Assembly (NCBI GenBank): GCA_021234155.1
Contig: JAJEKV010000077.1
Span: forward strand, 60,001 to 124,000
Reading direction: 5' to 3'
Source: Isoetes taiwanensis
Lineage: Eukaryota; Streptophyta; Lycopodiopsida; Isoetales; Isoetaceae
DNA length: 64,000 bases
Position 1 is the stretch's first letter. Each line of letters begins with the position of its first letter. The position numbers and the translations under genes were made by a program. This document shows, piece by piece, positions 49,040 through 61,829 of the stretch. Under the pieces are notes generated by a model. The model was not told where the DNA came from, did not search any database, and worked only from the letters and a program-made list of their open reading frames with translations.

Positions 49040-50164
49040 TTAGAACAACATCCGAATAGGAATATCCCAACAGAATATCCTAAATAGAATAGCCTGAACA
49101 GGAATATCCTGAATAAGAATATCCTGATGATCCACAGTGTTTGTCTGAGTTCCTGCTCCTTCTAACGTATCAAGCACCTGCACAGTCTGATTGAGCCTGA
49201 TTATGAAATCTATCTCGTTAACTAAGGCAGCCAAAGTGCCCATTGTTGGAGTTAACGATGCCATCAACCTTGGCCGATTATCCGAAAATGCCTCGCTCAA
49301 GTTGTCACCCTATCAAAGGAAAAGGCAACCGAAGTCTCGGGTTCAATTACAACGCCGATGCACATGATGCAATCATCGCACACGGTGCACACCATGACAA
49401 ACAAATTGCCCGCGACAAAAAGACCTTGATCGACTTGGCTCGGACGATGTGTCTCTGTATATCTCCTCTATCGCATTGGCAACATTCTGAACTACAACGC
49501 CCGCATTCGCCTTTAATCAACAACACCATGCTCTAAGAGTCTGCTATGTGTTGGTTACCAGATGCACTGGCATAGTTACTGGCGCTGGCCTCAGAGTTGT
49601 TCTCATTTTGTTGACGCCCACGGTAAACATTTTTGATGTCTTCTTGACATTCTTGGCATCCTTGAACAACGCAATAAATATATCGATGGCTACATTTACC
49701 TTCACATGTCCACATACTCCGCCTTTCCCCTTCAAAGCAGTGAAAATTTCATGTGACAATCTCATCTTAGCAAGAAATACAGAACTGGAATCCATTGGCC
49801 AGGAGCTAAGCTGTGATATTGGGGGCAATGGTAAGTCCACAATTTTGCTTTTCCGATGGTAATATTCATATCTTAGAAACGAAATCCCTCTTCCCTGCAG
49901 TTGCACTTCCGTTTGACCTTTAAACAACAATGATCCAATATCATAATAGAAAGCATGGAAGATGCTTGTTATGGAGCTCGATGGCTCCAGGTCCAACACG
50001 TTCGAAATACAGAGCCCTGAGATACCAAAGACCCAATTAGTTGATTTCGTAAATAAATAGTGAAAGACAGATTGAAACTCACAATTAGCATGTAGCTCAG
50101 GGAAATTGCGTCGACCTCTTATTTTTTCTTTTCCCATATCTGTGGGCGTGTATAGATGCCTCAC
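49040..50164 (-). pseudogene. Second copy of the unrecognised gene family of 1-1240
   Basis: The 206-codon ORF 49544-50164 starts near MGKEKIRGRRNFPELHANCE and aligns with 233-691 (see that entry). Further minus-strand pieces in other frames continue to about 49040: NAGVVVQNVANAIEEIYRD (about 49500-49445) and ASLTPTMGTLAALVNEIDF (about 49260-49205). No known domain. The pieces may be exons or a decayed frame. It differs from the first copy at most residues, so this is not a recent duplicate. Confidence 0.4.
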
Positions 50165-50169
50165 CTAGA

Positions 50170-50620
50170 TATATACTTGCCCTCTAACCTCAAATCCAAC
50201 AACAATAGCCTTCCAATGATATGAAATCACATTTCTTCGGCCTTTGATCACCCGGTGAGGGCCTCTTCAGTGGGTCGAATTGTCATGAAGCTACCAAGAG
50301 ATGTATTAAAGCTGCCGAAATGATTCTCAATTGTAACAAAGCTAATCGCCATCTGAAAGGAACTGACAAGCTAATTTGTAATTATTGCTTCCCGCCTACC
50401 GAACCTCCAGGGCAGGTAGGTAAGAAAAATGCCGAACTTGTACCTTGACGACACCTGGCATGGGATGGTAGGCATGGATGAAGAAAAGCCTGTTCGCATT
50501 TTGATTGGCCGCGCGATTTCCACCGTGGCATCGAGTTTGGGACAATAAGTGATCCCATCAAACCTCTAATGACTAGCCTCAAGAAGCAGATTTATATGCT
50601 TATCTCGAAATGCGGATAAA
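50170..50620. other. Flank of the gene-like region
   Basis: An open plus-strand stretch near 50275-50400 reads NCHEATKRCIKAAEMILNCN and is cysteine/histidine-rich, but I cannot match it to a zinc finger. Nothing else is seen. Confidence 0.3.
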
Positions 50621-50629
50621 TCATATAAG

Positions 50630-51030
50630 AAGCTTTTTTTCACCTCATTCCATGCAGAAATGAGTGCTCTCAAGAGCCTTAAAAGAGGGACCATAGAAGA
50701 GTATTGCTATGGAGTAGTACTCACAACACAGTTATTGGTATTGAACCTGAAAAGCTTTTTCACCACATTCCACGTAGATGAGTCCCTTCAATAACGAGAG
50801 GCCTCGGTACATAGTTGTAGGGCCATAGAAGAGAGGTCATGGAAGAGTATTTGATGCTCTAGAATGTCTGCAAAAAAATGTCAATAATTATTATGAAAAG
50901 ATTTTTACCACATTCCACACATAAATATATCCTCTCAAGGATGGGAAGACCTCAATACATGATTTTAGGCCACAAAAAAAGAGGTCATGGAAAAGTCTTG
51001 ATACTTTAGAATGTCTGTAAGAAAATAGCA
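50630..51030. repeat. Degenerate tandem repeat, about three units
   Basis: Units of about 120-150 bases start AAAAGMTTTTTNACCNCATT at about 50631, 50751 and 50898. They run through CCTCTCAAG-like and GAAGAGGTCATGGAA-like segments to TAGAATGTCTG. Units two and three are the closest pair. No coding potential. Confidence 0.65.
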
Positions 51031-51039
51031 TGGCCTACA

Positions 51040-53400
51040 TTATGAGTTGGAAGCCTGGTGACTTCGTTTTCTCTTCTAGTATATTTTACATGAATTTAGC
51101 TATTAGTATTTTGATTTATAAGGCTAAATCAATAATGTATGTTCTCCCTTCTCCTTTATCTCTTCTACATTTCTAACATGATATGTCCACTAGTGCTTCT
51201 TCTTCATTGCCTCCCCACACGAAGTTGCAAATTGTCCCTTCCAAATCTGTTACTTTTTCTAAAGGGGCTATAGATGTTGATGCTGCACTCAGCTACTATT
51301 ATCATTCCAGTCATTGATAGTTCTGCGACCGTCCATCGCTTCAGATGCTTTTGTAATTCTAATATCATCTCATCCCATATTTTTGTTATAGATATATATA
51401 TATTAATTTCCATTGGAATTTGTAGAAAATGAGAGTATTCTTTTTACTTGTATGATTTTCCACAAAAGGCGCTCTAAACAACTAAGATGAGGCCCTTCCA
51501 AATTGTGCAGAACATTTCTTCCAGTTGATGAGGCATTCCAAAGCTAAGAAATAGAATAGAATATATTGTTTAACATCCATAAAGACCAAGAGGAAAAAGT
51601 TATCTAAGCGACATTTGCATTGTTCTCTTGCTAATGTGGCATGATGTAAATCCTCCTCCTCCTCCTCCATGTGCAGACCTTCTAACAGACCATCTCCCTT
51701 GAGGCCTATAAGAAAAGCTTTTCCAGTGGATATACCTCTTTCAGTGGGCTCTTCCAGCAATACCCTTTCCAATGTCGATACAGGAGTTCATTGAGTAAAA
51801 AAGAGACATGTGCAAAGTGATGTAATTTTGTAATGCTTTAGTCAAAGATTTCCTGCATCCCACTTTTAAAATCATTTTGTACAACCTAGTACTATGGTAT
51901 GCTTTTGTACAATCCAATTTATATATATCACTCTTTGACCTCTATTTTAGCCAAATACATACCCTCAAATGCACTTGCATGCAGAATGTTCCTTCCAGGG
52001 AGGACTCCTGACTAAACGGAGGACATAGTTCTTGCCAGTATAGGTTTTATTTTCTCCATCATTCCCTTCGCCTTTTAGATGTTCTAAACTTAAATCCAGC
52101 ATCATCATCAGTTTTTTAGCCGATGCCTGATGAAATGTTGGCCAATAGATAGATAAGCACATTCAATCGGGGAATCTAAATTAGGTCTTAGAGATGGCTT
52201 TGAAGATAGCCAAGATCCCATTGAAGATGTTGGGATAATTGAAGATGATAATATATCATATACCAGGGGAGACATATTATATCAAAGATGTAGACAACAT
52301 CAAATGATCCATAATCAAGGGGGCGAATGAGTATCTAAAGGGCAAGAAAGATTTGGGATCAGGCCCATAACTGGCCATTCTAGATGGATTAACAACATAA
52401 AAGTGGTGAGGATGGTGGCCATAGAGCATAATTTTATATTATGTCCAACTTATCAAGCCACGTCACCACATCATTATTTATTTGGATATATGGATGAAGA
52501 AAGTTGAGTCATCTAGGTTAATTCAAGTCAAAGAAATGCACTCTAAACTCGGTATGGGTTGAGCATCTGCAATGTCGCCAATAATGAATAGTGGGTGCTA
52601 GTTAATTCGGCCATTGGATTGTGCCCAAATTAATATGGGATGATGATCCACCCATAAATAAATGGATCAAATTAAAACAAAAAATAGTGCAAGAGATTAA
52701 TTCATTTTAATCAAATATATGCAATTCCTAAATTCCACTTGACATTGAAATTTCTAACTACTTGTGGGTTGTGGATTTACATTGCCCAAACTGTATGTGG
52801 AACAAAATAGCAATCAACATGAGATGATGATGTGAATCAATATGCAGACCACCCAATTATTGCCAACTCTTTAATGCTCATGCAGTCGTGCCTCGTAATG
52901 ATTCATAATGTTGTTTACCCCTTTTTTGGGGATTTTGCTCCTACTGCCCAAATTGCAAACGAGATTTGCAACACAAACCCATAGATGTGGATAGGCCATG
53001 GCATTTCTAGAGAATGGAATGAAGATATTATAATGTTCTTGTGTAATGAAGATGTCTCTTAGATCCTCGTGGATCGGAAGAGGCTATTGTCAGCCTCGGG
53101 GCCTCAAATATATGACTATGACCAGATGGGGACAAGTAACCTGAATCCCTTTCCTGGGATGTTAGGTGGGCCACACCTGAAAGGGATCTCAGCTAACTTT
53201 CCCCCATAAAATAGAAGTTGCGGAAGGGTTGGCAAGAATGCTTTGGACATATGTAGCAATGGAAAGTGGCAAAAATAAAAAATAAGAATGTTAAGCAACA
53301 AAGTGGAAAGTGGAAAAATAAGAACATAAAGCAAGAAGGGTGCCAAGGCATAAGGTTTTAGTAATGGTGGCCCAAAATATAAGGGTTAGAGTTGCGCCTC
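51040..53400. other. Intergenic, unassigned open stretches
   Basis: Minus-strand stretches at 51482-51772 (with a run of glutamates, MEEEEEDLHH) and 51965-52162 (EGNDGENKTYTGKNYVLRLV) are protein-like in places but unrecognised. The rest is AT-rich without features. Confidence 0.3.
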
Positions 53401-53404
53401 AAAA

Positions 53405-53830
53405 ATTTTTTTTTTTTGGCCCACCGAGCAAAGGTCCGCTTTGTTAGAATTCGCGGGCGGGCATGGTTCCGACCAAAGGCGCATGTACCAGAATCCGATG
53501 CCGCCAGGTCTTTGAGGATATTGTGGAACTGAGATGCTGCTCCCTGTGGCCTTCATCGGCTTTAGTTGCAACTAATCTGCTGACATTGGGGCTCCGACAT
53601 GAGGGTGCTAACCCTGAATTTTGGTCTTTGATTCTGTTTCTCCATTGTGGTCCGTTTCCCCTTTCGATCCCAACCTCGCTTCTCGCTTTTCTCGCCTTTC
53701 CAAAGAACGTAGTACATGCCTCCCCGGCCCTTCATCGGTTGGAAGTAGGATTTGAGGTCAGCCAGATTTCTAGGAAGTTGATTCAACTTATTATCAACTG
53801 GGTGGGCTCAACTCGCTGAAGATTGCCTTG
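53405..53830. other. Possible retroposon scrap after a T12 run
   Basis: A T12 run at 53406-53417 is followed by about 400 GC-richer bases open on both strands (53463-53819 plus, 53562-53786 minus). The abrupt composition change suggests an insert in minus orientation. I found no matching target duplication and recognise no protein. Confidence 0.3.
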
Positions 53831-53839
53831 TTGGGTGTT

Positions 53840-54765
53840 TTTCCTATCTCCATTTGTTAGGTGTTTTGCAACCAGTAGTTCGTAGTTTTGCCAGCAACAC
53901 TGAGCCTGAGATAGGATTACAGTATCAGAATTTTGCCTGTTGTCTGCTTCCCAGGTAAAGAAATTCTTCTGCATATTCAAGTAGGAATATGTCGGTGATT
54001 CCAGTTATATGGCTTGTGGATTGTTCGAAGGCTCGTCAGCTATGCTCTTTGATTGCTTGATGGTGGAACGATTTCTTCCCCAGTTTGTGTTTTATGTGCT
54101 GGAGACGGTACAAACACATCAATCATTTGTGGCATCAATGGACTTTCTTGGAAAGTACGTCAGTTGTGGAGCTGCGGTTCTAATTCACAAGGCACCCAAA
54201 AATTTAAATCTCAAAAATAACCACTACCAAACCACTATGATAGTGGTTTTCTATGCAAAAATATTTTTCCTCAAGAAAATCCACCTATTATAGTGGTTTT
54301 TAGAATGAAAATATAGTTTTGTATGCTAGTTTATACTCTTATATGGTTATTCGAAATGATGAAGGTTTTTTATCAAGGTTTTTGGTACCAGTTTGACATG
54401 TCATGGTGGTTAATTATGCAGTTTGCAATGTTGAAAGTAAGAAAGGGATGTGGAATTATTTTTTATATATGTAGATGGTTTTGAGAGCGGTTTTAACTGA
54501 CAATACCTCAATGTTTCTATCTATAGTTTAATAAAGTCTTTTCGTTTGTGGTTTTTCATCCTAATTCTTTAAGCAAACACGACTTGCCGAAATGTTAGTG
54601 GTCCTTTCGGGAAAAACTATAATGTTTCTAGGCATAGTTTGACAAGGTCTTTTCATTCGAGGTTTTCCATGGTTTTTAATAGTCTTTAAGATGGTTTGAT
54701 GGTCGACTTCTGCTATTTCTTCTTGAGAAAGAATGCTAGTGGTTTTTGGTTAAGGAACACATGGT
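53840..54765. other. Intergenic
   Basis: AT-rich. ACCACTATGATAGTGGTTTT near 54232-54251 can form a small hairpin, and TATAGTGGTTTTT recurs near 54289. No gene. Confidence 0.4.
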
Positions 54766-54769
54766 TATT

Positions 54770-56210
54770 TTTTTTTTTGAAGAATATAAGAATATATTAA
54801 ACCACTAGAATGCGATCAAGTACAATGATAAGTGTGGTGCTAAGAAATGAAGTGCCCATCATGATCCACAATCTGTAGGAATGTCGACCAAATTTCCCGC
54901 TTTAATCGCGCTGCATAAGCTTGAGACTTGGTAAGCCCGCCACAACTTATGCCTCGTGATCTAACCAACCGAAAAGGGCTAAGCATTTGATTCTCGAAAG
55001 ATCTTCGCCTCTGTCTTTTTCCAAATCAGCCACAAAGCCAAGCTCGTGATAAATGAAATGTCCGGGCCGCTTGCCACGCCTAACCAAGCTAGGAACGACT
55101 CCCAAGAGAATCTTCGACCGCACAGTTGAAGTCCCAAAGAGGGCTCTCACCCGACCAAGCCGACCCTACCTCATTGCATAGGACAAAGCAAAGGTGCTCA
55201 ATGGTCTCTCGTCGCCTCCCACATAAAGGCATGTTTTTTGCCACCGAGGCTTGAACAGGTGGACTCGGACATTCACCACGAGGTTGCGGTGCAAAGATTC
55301 GCCACAAAAGGGTACGGATTTTAGGAGGAGGCAATGTATTCCACGCCCACTTCCACATGGCGGGCCACTTACCTCCCCGAAGCTTAAGCCACCACTTATC
55401 CAAAGGCGACAACGGTCCTCGGGGCGAAGCCCATAAGCCGATGCTACAAACCGAGATGCATCAAGTCCACTATGTGACTTCCAAACGCCGATTGACTTGA
55501 GAAGACCCGCAAGAATGGAATAGTATTAGCAATTCGCTCAAGTCCATATGTCCCATCGCAAGGCCAAATCGTTCCCTAAAAACTCCCACGGTGCCGGATG
55601 ACCCTCCCAATACCGCCACGGATGGATGTTACCCCGCAGCAAATCCATCGGGCGCCGAAAATTCCTGGGTGTAGGGAAAGGCCAAGGGAGATGCGTAATC
55701 CAAGGGTACCCAGAAAGGGCTTATGAGGCTACCATACACCGCTAGGGCCAATGAAAGAGAACCTTGACCACCTTCCGTGCCTTTTAGGAGACCCTTAAGA
55801 AAAGGCTGGGCATGAGGGAATGGCCGCAAATCCTCAAACAAGAGCCCACGACAATCGAAAGTGAATTGGGTCACTTCCTAAACACAATAGAGTGGCGGCT
55901 AACCGCGCAACAGAGCCAAACCTGGGATTGTTGTTCCGCAACAACCGCCAAATGAATTTTGACACCGTAATCCTTCTCGTGCAACGACACATCAAGCATA
56001 CCCAAGCCCCCGCCTTTCTCCGGGGACGCGACACACTTCCACCATGCGACCTTTCATCAGAGGCCCCTCCTCATTTTCTCCCCAAACAAAATTAATGGTG
56101 TCATCCAACTCCCTTAACCACACTTTCTCGGCGCAAGTATGCGGAGGTCACAAACATGAGTGCTACAGAAAGCACCGACTTGGCTATCGAATCCCACAGA
56201 GCAAGTATAT
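54770..56210 (-). mobile_element. L1-like LINE, 3' part, degenerate
   Basis: On the minus strand NFVWGENEEGPLMKGR (about 56090-56045), then GLGMLDVSLHEKDY, is the thumb/connection region after L1-type RT. HPWRYWEGHPAPWEFLGND (about 55625-55570) follows. MWKWAWNTLPPPKIRTLLWR (about 55360-55300) and RRRETIEHLCF (about 55215-55185) match the RT-associated zinc-binding domain of plant L1 LINEs. A T11 run at 54772-54782 on the plus strand is the poly(A) tail. The RT core and endonuclease are missing, and the frames contain many stops and shifts. Confidence 0.75.
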
Positions 56211-56421
56211 TCCCTTGATTAACTTCCATCGAGTAACGTAGTTATGCACATTAACATTTACTATGGTGACATACACCAATATTCCTACAATGTAAATATT
56301 CTTCAAGTAATTAATGAACCATGACTTGGCTAATTACAAAGGGCCAAATTGGTTGGCATGACTTTTGTCTTTTGTTTTGAAATTTTGTGCATTAACAACC
56401 TCAAAAAAAAAAAAAAAAAAA

Positions 56422-58617
56422 ACCCGAACTAGTTAAAACTAGACCGGACATATCCTCGGTCAATCCCTTGGCGTTTATCCTCCCATTACTAGAATGAGCC
56501 TTTCTAGCATGGTACCCCATGTCCCATCCACATCAAAAACATCGGTCGAGATAAGCCATAAACTTTCTCATAATATTTGTCTTTGAAGCTTGTTACATTT
56601 GAAATCCCTAGAATATTAAAGCCATTGCCGGATAAGCCATTTTAGTACACAATATGCCTTTAGACATTAAAGTCATTATATTAGAGTGTAACAAAGTACT
56701 TATTACACAAGTTTATAATGTATGCAATCGCCTTTCTTATTTTGAATCCACTGACCATGTTCATAATGTCAAAATGACCATGTTCATAATGCTAAAATGA
56801 CATTTACAATTAGTTCATGCTACATAATTGATGTCAACCATCATGCAACCTTTGTCTAAAATTTCATAAAGCTTACCACAACTGTAGAATATAGCTCACT
56901 ATAATTTGTAGAGTATAGCCCACAATCATTCATTACACTTAAAATAGTTTAAGATCTATTCAGAGTTACACAAAAGATATAAAGTAGCAAATCCCTAAAC
57001 TTGTTTATCTTCAAATACTCCATATTCCTTCAAGCGTAAAAAAACTTTTGAAAGCATAAGCTACAATGAGAAGAGAGTCCCAAGACTGCAGCCAACCATG
57101 CAAACATTAGCGGTAACCCGGTAAGATGCAAGGGCCAAAGGTACATTAGGACTCTCGGTTTATCACCGATCACCCATTGTGCCTTTTGCCCTCGCTAATT
57201 TAAGCAAAGAAGGATATGAAGTTGGAAATTTATGCCCTCAAAGATTCACGGTTCATAAGAAATCGAGTTTTAACATGCCCAATCCCTCAAACTATTATAA
57301 CAAGGCTCTTGCCATTGTATAATTATATAACCAAAGACACTAGAGTGTATGCTTTCTATGTACAGAGTAATGAGAGAAGCATTATCCTCTTAACCAAGTC
57401 AGTATTAACGCTATATATAATAGCAAATGCAAAAAAAAAGAACTTGTAGTTGTTCTGATCCAAGTCCAGGTTATCTTCATCTTGAATTTGCAATGATAAA
57501 CCCGTAGAAGCATTCCTAGTAGCCATCGTTATGCCTCTTATGACCAAGCTTACGCCTCAACTAAGCTAAATCCGAAATCTAAGAACTCAAATGAGCCACC
57601 TAGATATAGAGATTTTAATTGTAGAAGCCGGGCGGTCAGATGCAATCCGCAATCTGCTACATGCAATCTACATCTGAGATAGGCTTTTATCAAGAAAACG
57701 CCTATTGTATTGAAGCGACAAATCAGCTAAGGCAAATTACATTCTGCGTCCATCTGAGATAGGCCATTTGCCGAATCGCCTCTCTATCAGATTAGGTTTC
57801 GGTGACTGGAAAAGTTACGCCCATACAATAGAATACATGTTAGGGGTTAAATGTAACCGCCTACCATACTTTTGTACTATGTACTTGTGAGTATGGCCCG
57901 ATTTTTATTGTTATGCATATACCACAAAGATATTTTGTGAAAGCTCAAAACCACAACCTTTTTCCAAGGTGCACTCCAAGGGGAATCTTAGTCGAAGACA
58001 TCCCAAGGCCTTAGATAACTATTCCCTAAGTATTCCGAAGATATTTCTTTTGTATATTGAACGTCCATCATGCTGAACCAAAGTAGAGGGTCCATTCAAG
58101 TATACAAATTCAAAGCATCCCCATGGTTTTGGATAGTAGAACATGCTATACACAATGTACACGTCAACACCCAAGTGTTGGCACCATCAAGTTAACATGT
58201 ACACACCATTATTGTAGACACACCATTTTCTGCTGGTTATACACCATGGTACATTTGTGTCATCCCAAGTCCATCATCATTTTTCAAGGTATATTTCCCT
58301 TAAGGCCATATTCTACTATTGCCCCGTGAGAGTCATTTTTTACGTAGCAATCACATTCCCGCATCTAGAATTTTAAGGAGATAATCATCCGTAGTTTTTC
58401 TAAACTATTCAATCACTAAAGTCCACATCCAATCTAGTTAGAATGTAGACCACTCAAGTCCCTAGCCATGGAGCATTGAGGAAACCCATATGGCCATATC
58501 ATTGGTTTAATTTGTGCAAGTTTTATTCCATACACCATAACACCCACTACTAGTGCTCGATTTCAAAACCTTCCCAAGCTTGGGAGATGGAGCATGCAAC
58601 AAATAATCATAATAAAA
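56422..58617. repeat. 2.2-kb direct repeat, copy A
   Basis: Begins CCCGAACTAGTTAAAACTAG after an A20 run and ends AATCATAATAAAAAA. It aligns end to end with 59649-61818. Long blocks are identical, and nearly all differences are at CAG/CTG positions. There is no convincing ORF on either strand. The 68-codon open stretch at 58123-58329 recurs only because the DNA is copied. There are no TG...CA LTR ends and no primer site. Confidence 0.85.
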
Positions 58618-58619
58618 AA

Positions 58620-59645
58620 CCCTACCACCTACCGTGGGATATGGGCATAACACCAATTTAGTTAATCATGAGACATGGGGATGGCTAACCCCACTATCAC
58701 AAAAGGGGGTTATGCCACATCCCATATTAGCCTACCTAATTGGAATGAAAAACATATTTTCAAGAGGGTCATATCTTACCTTAGTAAAGATTTAGCAATT
58801 GCAACACCGCACGTGTTGTCACGTAGTAGTCCATATATTTGCAAGAAATCCCCATTAGACATCCATACAAATGGAAATCCTTATAGGTAGCGTGAACCAA
58901 GTGGCGTTTAAACCGGCATTGGAATTTTGTTTGGCCCTCATCGACAAACATTTTCCTAATTATGCATAGTATCCATCCAACCGGCAATGGACTTGTGTCG
59001 CCTAGTGATGAACACTTTCCTTTTGCACTTTTTCCTTTTTGTGCAAGAGCCTGTATTTAGCCAAGAAGATAAAGAAGTATTTAATGAAAACATATTTTCA
59101 AGCTAGTTGTATCTTACCTTATTGAAGATTTCGCTATGGCAACGCCAATCGCGGTTGTCATATGGTGGTTTGTATATTTGCAAAGAAATCTTTAGAAATC
59201 CATGCTAGTGGAAATCCATGGTTCCAAAAAAGTGGATAGTGTACCACACCGGCAAAGGTATCCAACCGGCTCTTGGCTCGAACTATGTGCACCTAGTGGC
59301 CAAACATTTTCCTAGTCATGTATAGTGTCCACCTAACCGAATGGACATGTGTCGTGCCTAGTGGCAAATACTTTTTTTGTACATTTTCCTTTTGTGCAAA
59401 GAGCCCCGTGATTTAGCCAAGTATATAAAGAAGCAAGTCAATTGCATTTAGCCAAGTAAATAAAGAAGTAAGTCAATTGTATCCGAAAGCAATCCAAAGA
59501 TATTTCTTTTAAGCGTAATGATTTTATGTTTCAATATTTTCGCCTCCTAGTTAGTATTCTAGGAAAACATACCTTGCTCATGACAAACGCCCATGGGGCA
59601 TGCGGCAACACCGATGTACCAATGAGAAGAAGTTCCTAAAAACAC
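58620..59645. repeat. Spacer between the 2.2-kb repeats, itself a 345-bp tandem duplication
   Basis: ATGAAAAACATATTTTCAAG near 58745 recurs as ATGAAAACATATTTTCAAGC near 59088. The following about 330 bases correspond, including TCCAACCGG, the segment around CATTTTCCTA, and TTTTGTGCAAGAGCC. Divergence is much higher than between copies A and B. No ORF or RNA gene is seen. Confidence 0.7.
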
Positions 59646-59648
59646 GGC

Positions 59649-61818
59649 CCGAACTAGTTAAAACTAGACTGGACATCCCACCTCGGTCAATCCCTTGGCA
59701 AGATTATCCTCCCATTACTAGAATGAGCCTTTCTAGCATGCTACATGTCCCATCCACATCAAAAACATCACAAAGATAAGCCATAAACTTTCTCATAATG
59801 TTTGTCTTTGAAGCTTGTTACATTTGAAATCCCTAGAATATTAAAGCCATTGCCGATAAGCCATTTTAGTACACAATATGCCTTTAGACATTAAAGTCAT
59901 TATATTAGAGTGTAACAAAGTACTTATTACACAAGTTTATAATGTATGCAATAATCCTTTCTTATTTTGAATCCACAAACCATGTTCATAATGTCAAAAC
60001 AGCCAAGTTCATAATGTTAAAATGACATTTACAATTAGTTCATGCTACATAATTGATGGCAACCATCATGCGAAAATTTGTCTAAAATTTCATAAAGCTT
60101 ACCACAACCTCAGAGAGTATAGCTCACTATCATTTGTAGAGTATAGCCCACGATCATTCATTGCACTTAAAATAGTTTAAGATCTATTCAGAAATTACAC
60201 AAAGATATAAAGTAGCAAATCTCCGCTTGTTTATCTTCAAATACTCCATATTCCTTCAAGCAGAAAAAAACTTTTTGAAAGCATAAGCTACAATGAGAAG
60301 AGAGTCCGGTACCTGCAGCCAACCATAACCCGGTAAAGATGCAAGGGCCAAAAGGTACATTAGGACTCTCAGTTTATCACTGATCACCCATTGTGCCTTT
60401 TGCCCTCAGTTAATTTAAGCAAAGAAGGATATGAAGTTGGAAATTTATGCCTACAGCATTCATGGTTCATAAGAAATCAGAGTTTTAACATGCCCAATCC
60501 CTCAAACTATTATAACAAGGCTCTTGCCATTGTATAATTATATAACCAGCACTAGAGTGTATGCTTTCTATGTACAGAGTAATGAGAGAAGCATTATCCT
60601 CTTAACCAAGCTGTATTAACGTCATATATAATAGCAAATGCAAAAAAGAACCTGGTAGTTGTCTGGATCCAAGTCCAGATTATCTTCATCTTGAATTTGC
60701 AATGATAAACTGGGTAGAAGCATTCCTAGTAGCCATCAGCATGCCTCTTATGACCAAGCTTCGCCTCAACTAAGCTAAATCCGAAATCTAAGAACTCAAA
60801 TGAGCCACCGCAGATAGAGATCGGAATTGTAGAAGCCAAGCCCGCCGTATGCAATCCGCACTGCTACATGCAATCCGCTACAGATAGGCTTTTATCAAGG
60901 AAACGCCTCTATTGTATTGAAGCCGATACCCACTAAGGCACCACCGCCAGCGATCCGCTATGATAGGCCATTTGCCGTAAATCGCTTCTAATCATTAGGG
61001 TTTCGTACTGAAAAGTTACGCCCATACAATAGAATACATGTTAGGGTTAAATGTAAACCGCCACCATACCTTGTACTATGTACTTGTGAGTATGGCCCAG
61101 ATTTTTATTGTTATGCATATACCACAAGATATTTTGTGAAAGCTCAAGACCACAACCTTTTTCCAAGGTGCACTCTAAGGGGAATCCTAGTCAGAAGACA
61201 TCTCAAGGCCTTAGATAACTATTCCTCTAAGTATTCCGAAGATATTTCTTTGTATATTGAACGCCCATCATGTCAACCAAAGCAGAGGGTCCATTCAAGT
61301 ATACAGCTTCAAAAGCATCCCTGGTTTTGATAGTAGAACATGCTATACACAATGTACACGTCAACACCCAAGTGTTGGCACCATCAAGTTAACATGTACA
61401 CACCATTATTGTAGACACACCATTTTCTGTTGGTTATACACCATGGTACATTTGTGTCATCCCAAGTCCATCATCATTTTTCAAGGTATATTTCCCTTAA
61501 GGCCATATTCTACTATTGCCCCAGGAGAGTCATTTTTGACAGAAGCAATCACATTCTGCATCTAGAATTTTAAGGAGATAATCATCCATATTTTTTCAGA
61601 AACTATTCAATCACTAAAGTCCACATCCAATCTAGTTAGAATGTAGACCACTCAAGTCCCTAGCCATAGAGCATTGAGGAAACCCATATGGCCATATCAT
61701 TGGTTTAATTTGTGCAAGTTTTATTCCATACACCATAACACGACCAGTGCTAGTGCTCAGATTTCAAAACCTTCCCAAGCTTAGGGAGATGGAGCATGCA
61801 ACAGCATAATCATAATAA
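59649..61818. repeat. 2.2-kb direct repeat, copy B
   Basis: Partner of 56422-58617. It ends in an A-rich tract (AATAAAAAAAAATAAA...). The offset from copy A is about 3.2 kb. It retains more CAG/CTG in the right half, for example CTCAGTTTATCACTGATC near 60368 where copy A has CTCGGTTTATCACCGATC. Confidence 0.85.
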
Positions 61819-61829
61819 AAAAAAATAAA

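Noticed and set aside
58123-58329. 68-codon ORF repeated at 61257-61565, suggesting a conserved small protein
   Set aside because: The whole surrounding 2.2 kb is equally conserved, so there is no coding-specific signal.
56422-61818. Calling the 2.2-kb repeats LTRs of a retrotransposon
   Set aside because: No TG...CA termini, no primer binding site after copy A, no purine tract before copy B, no coding interior.
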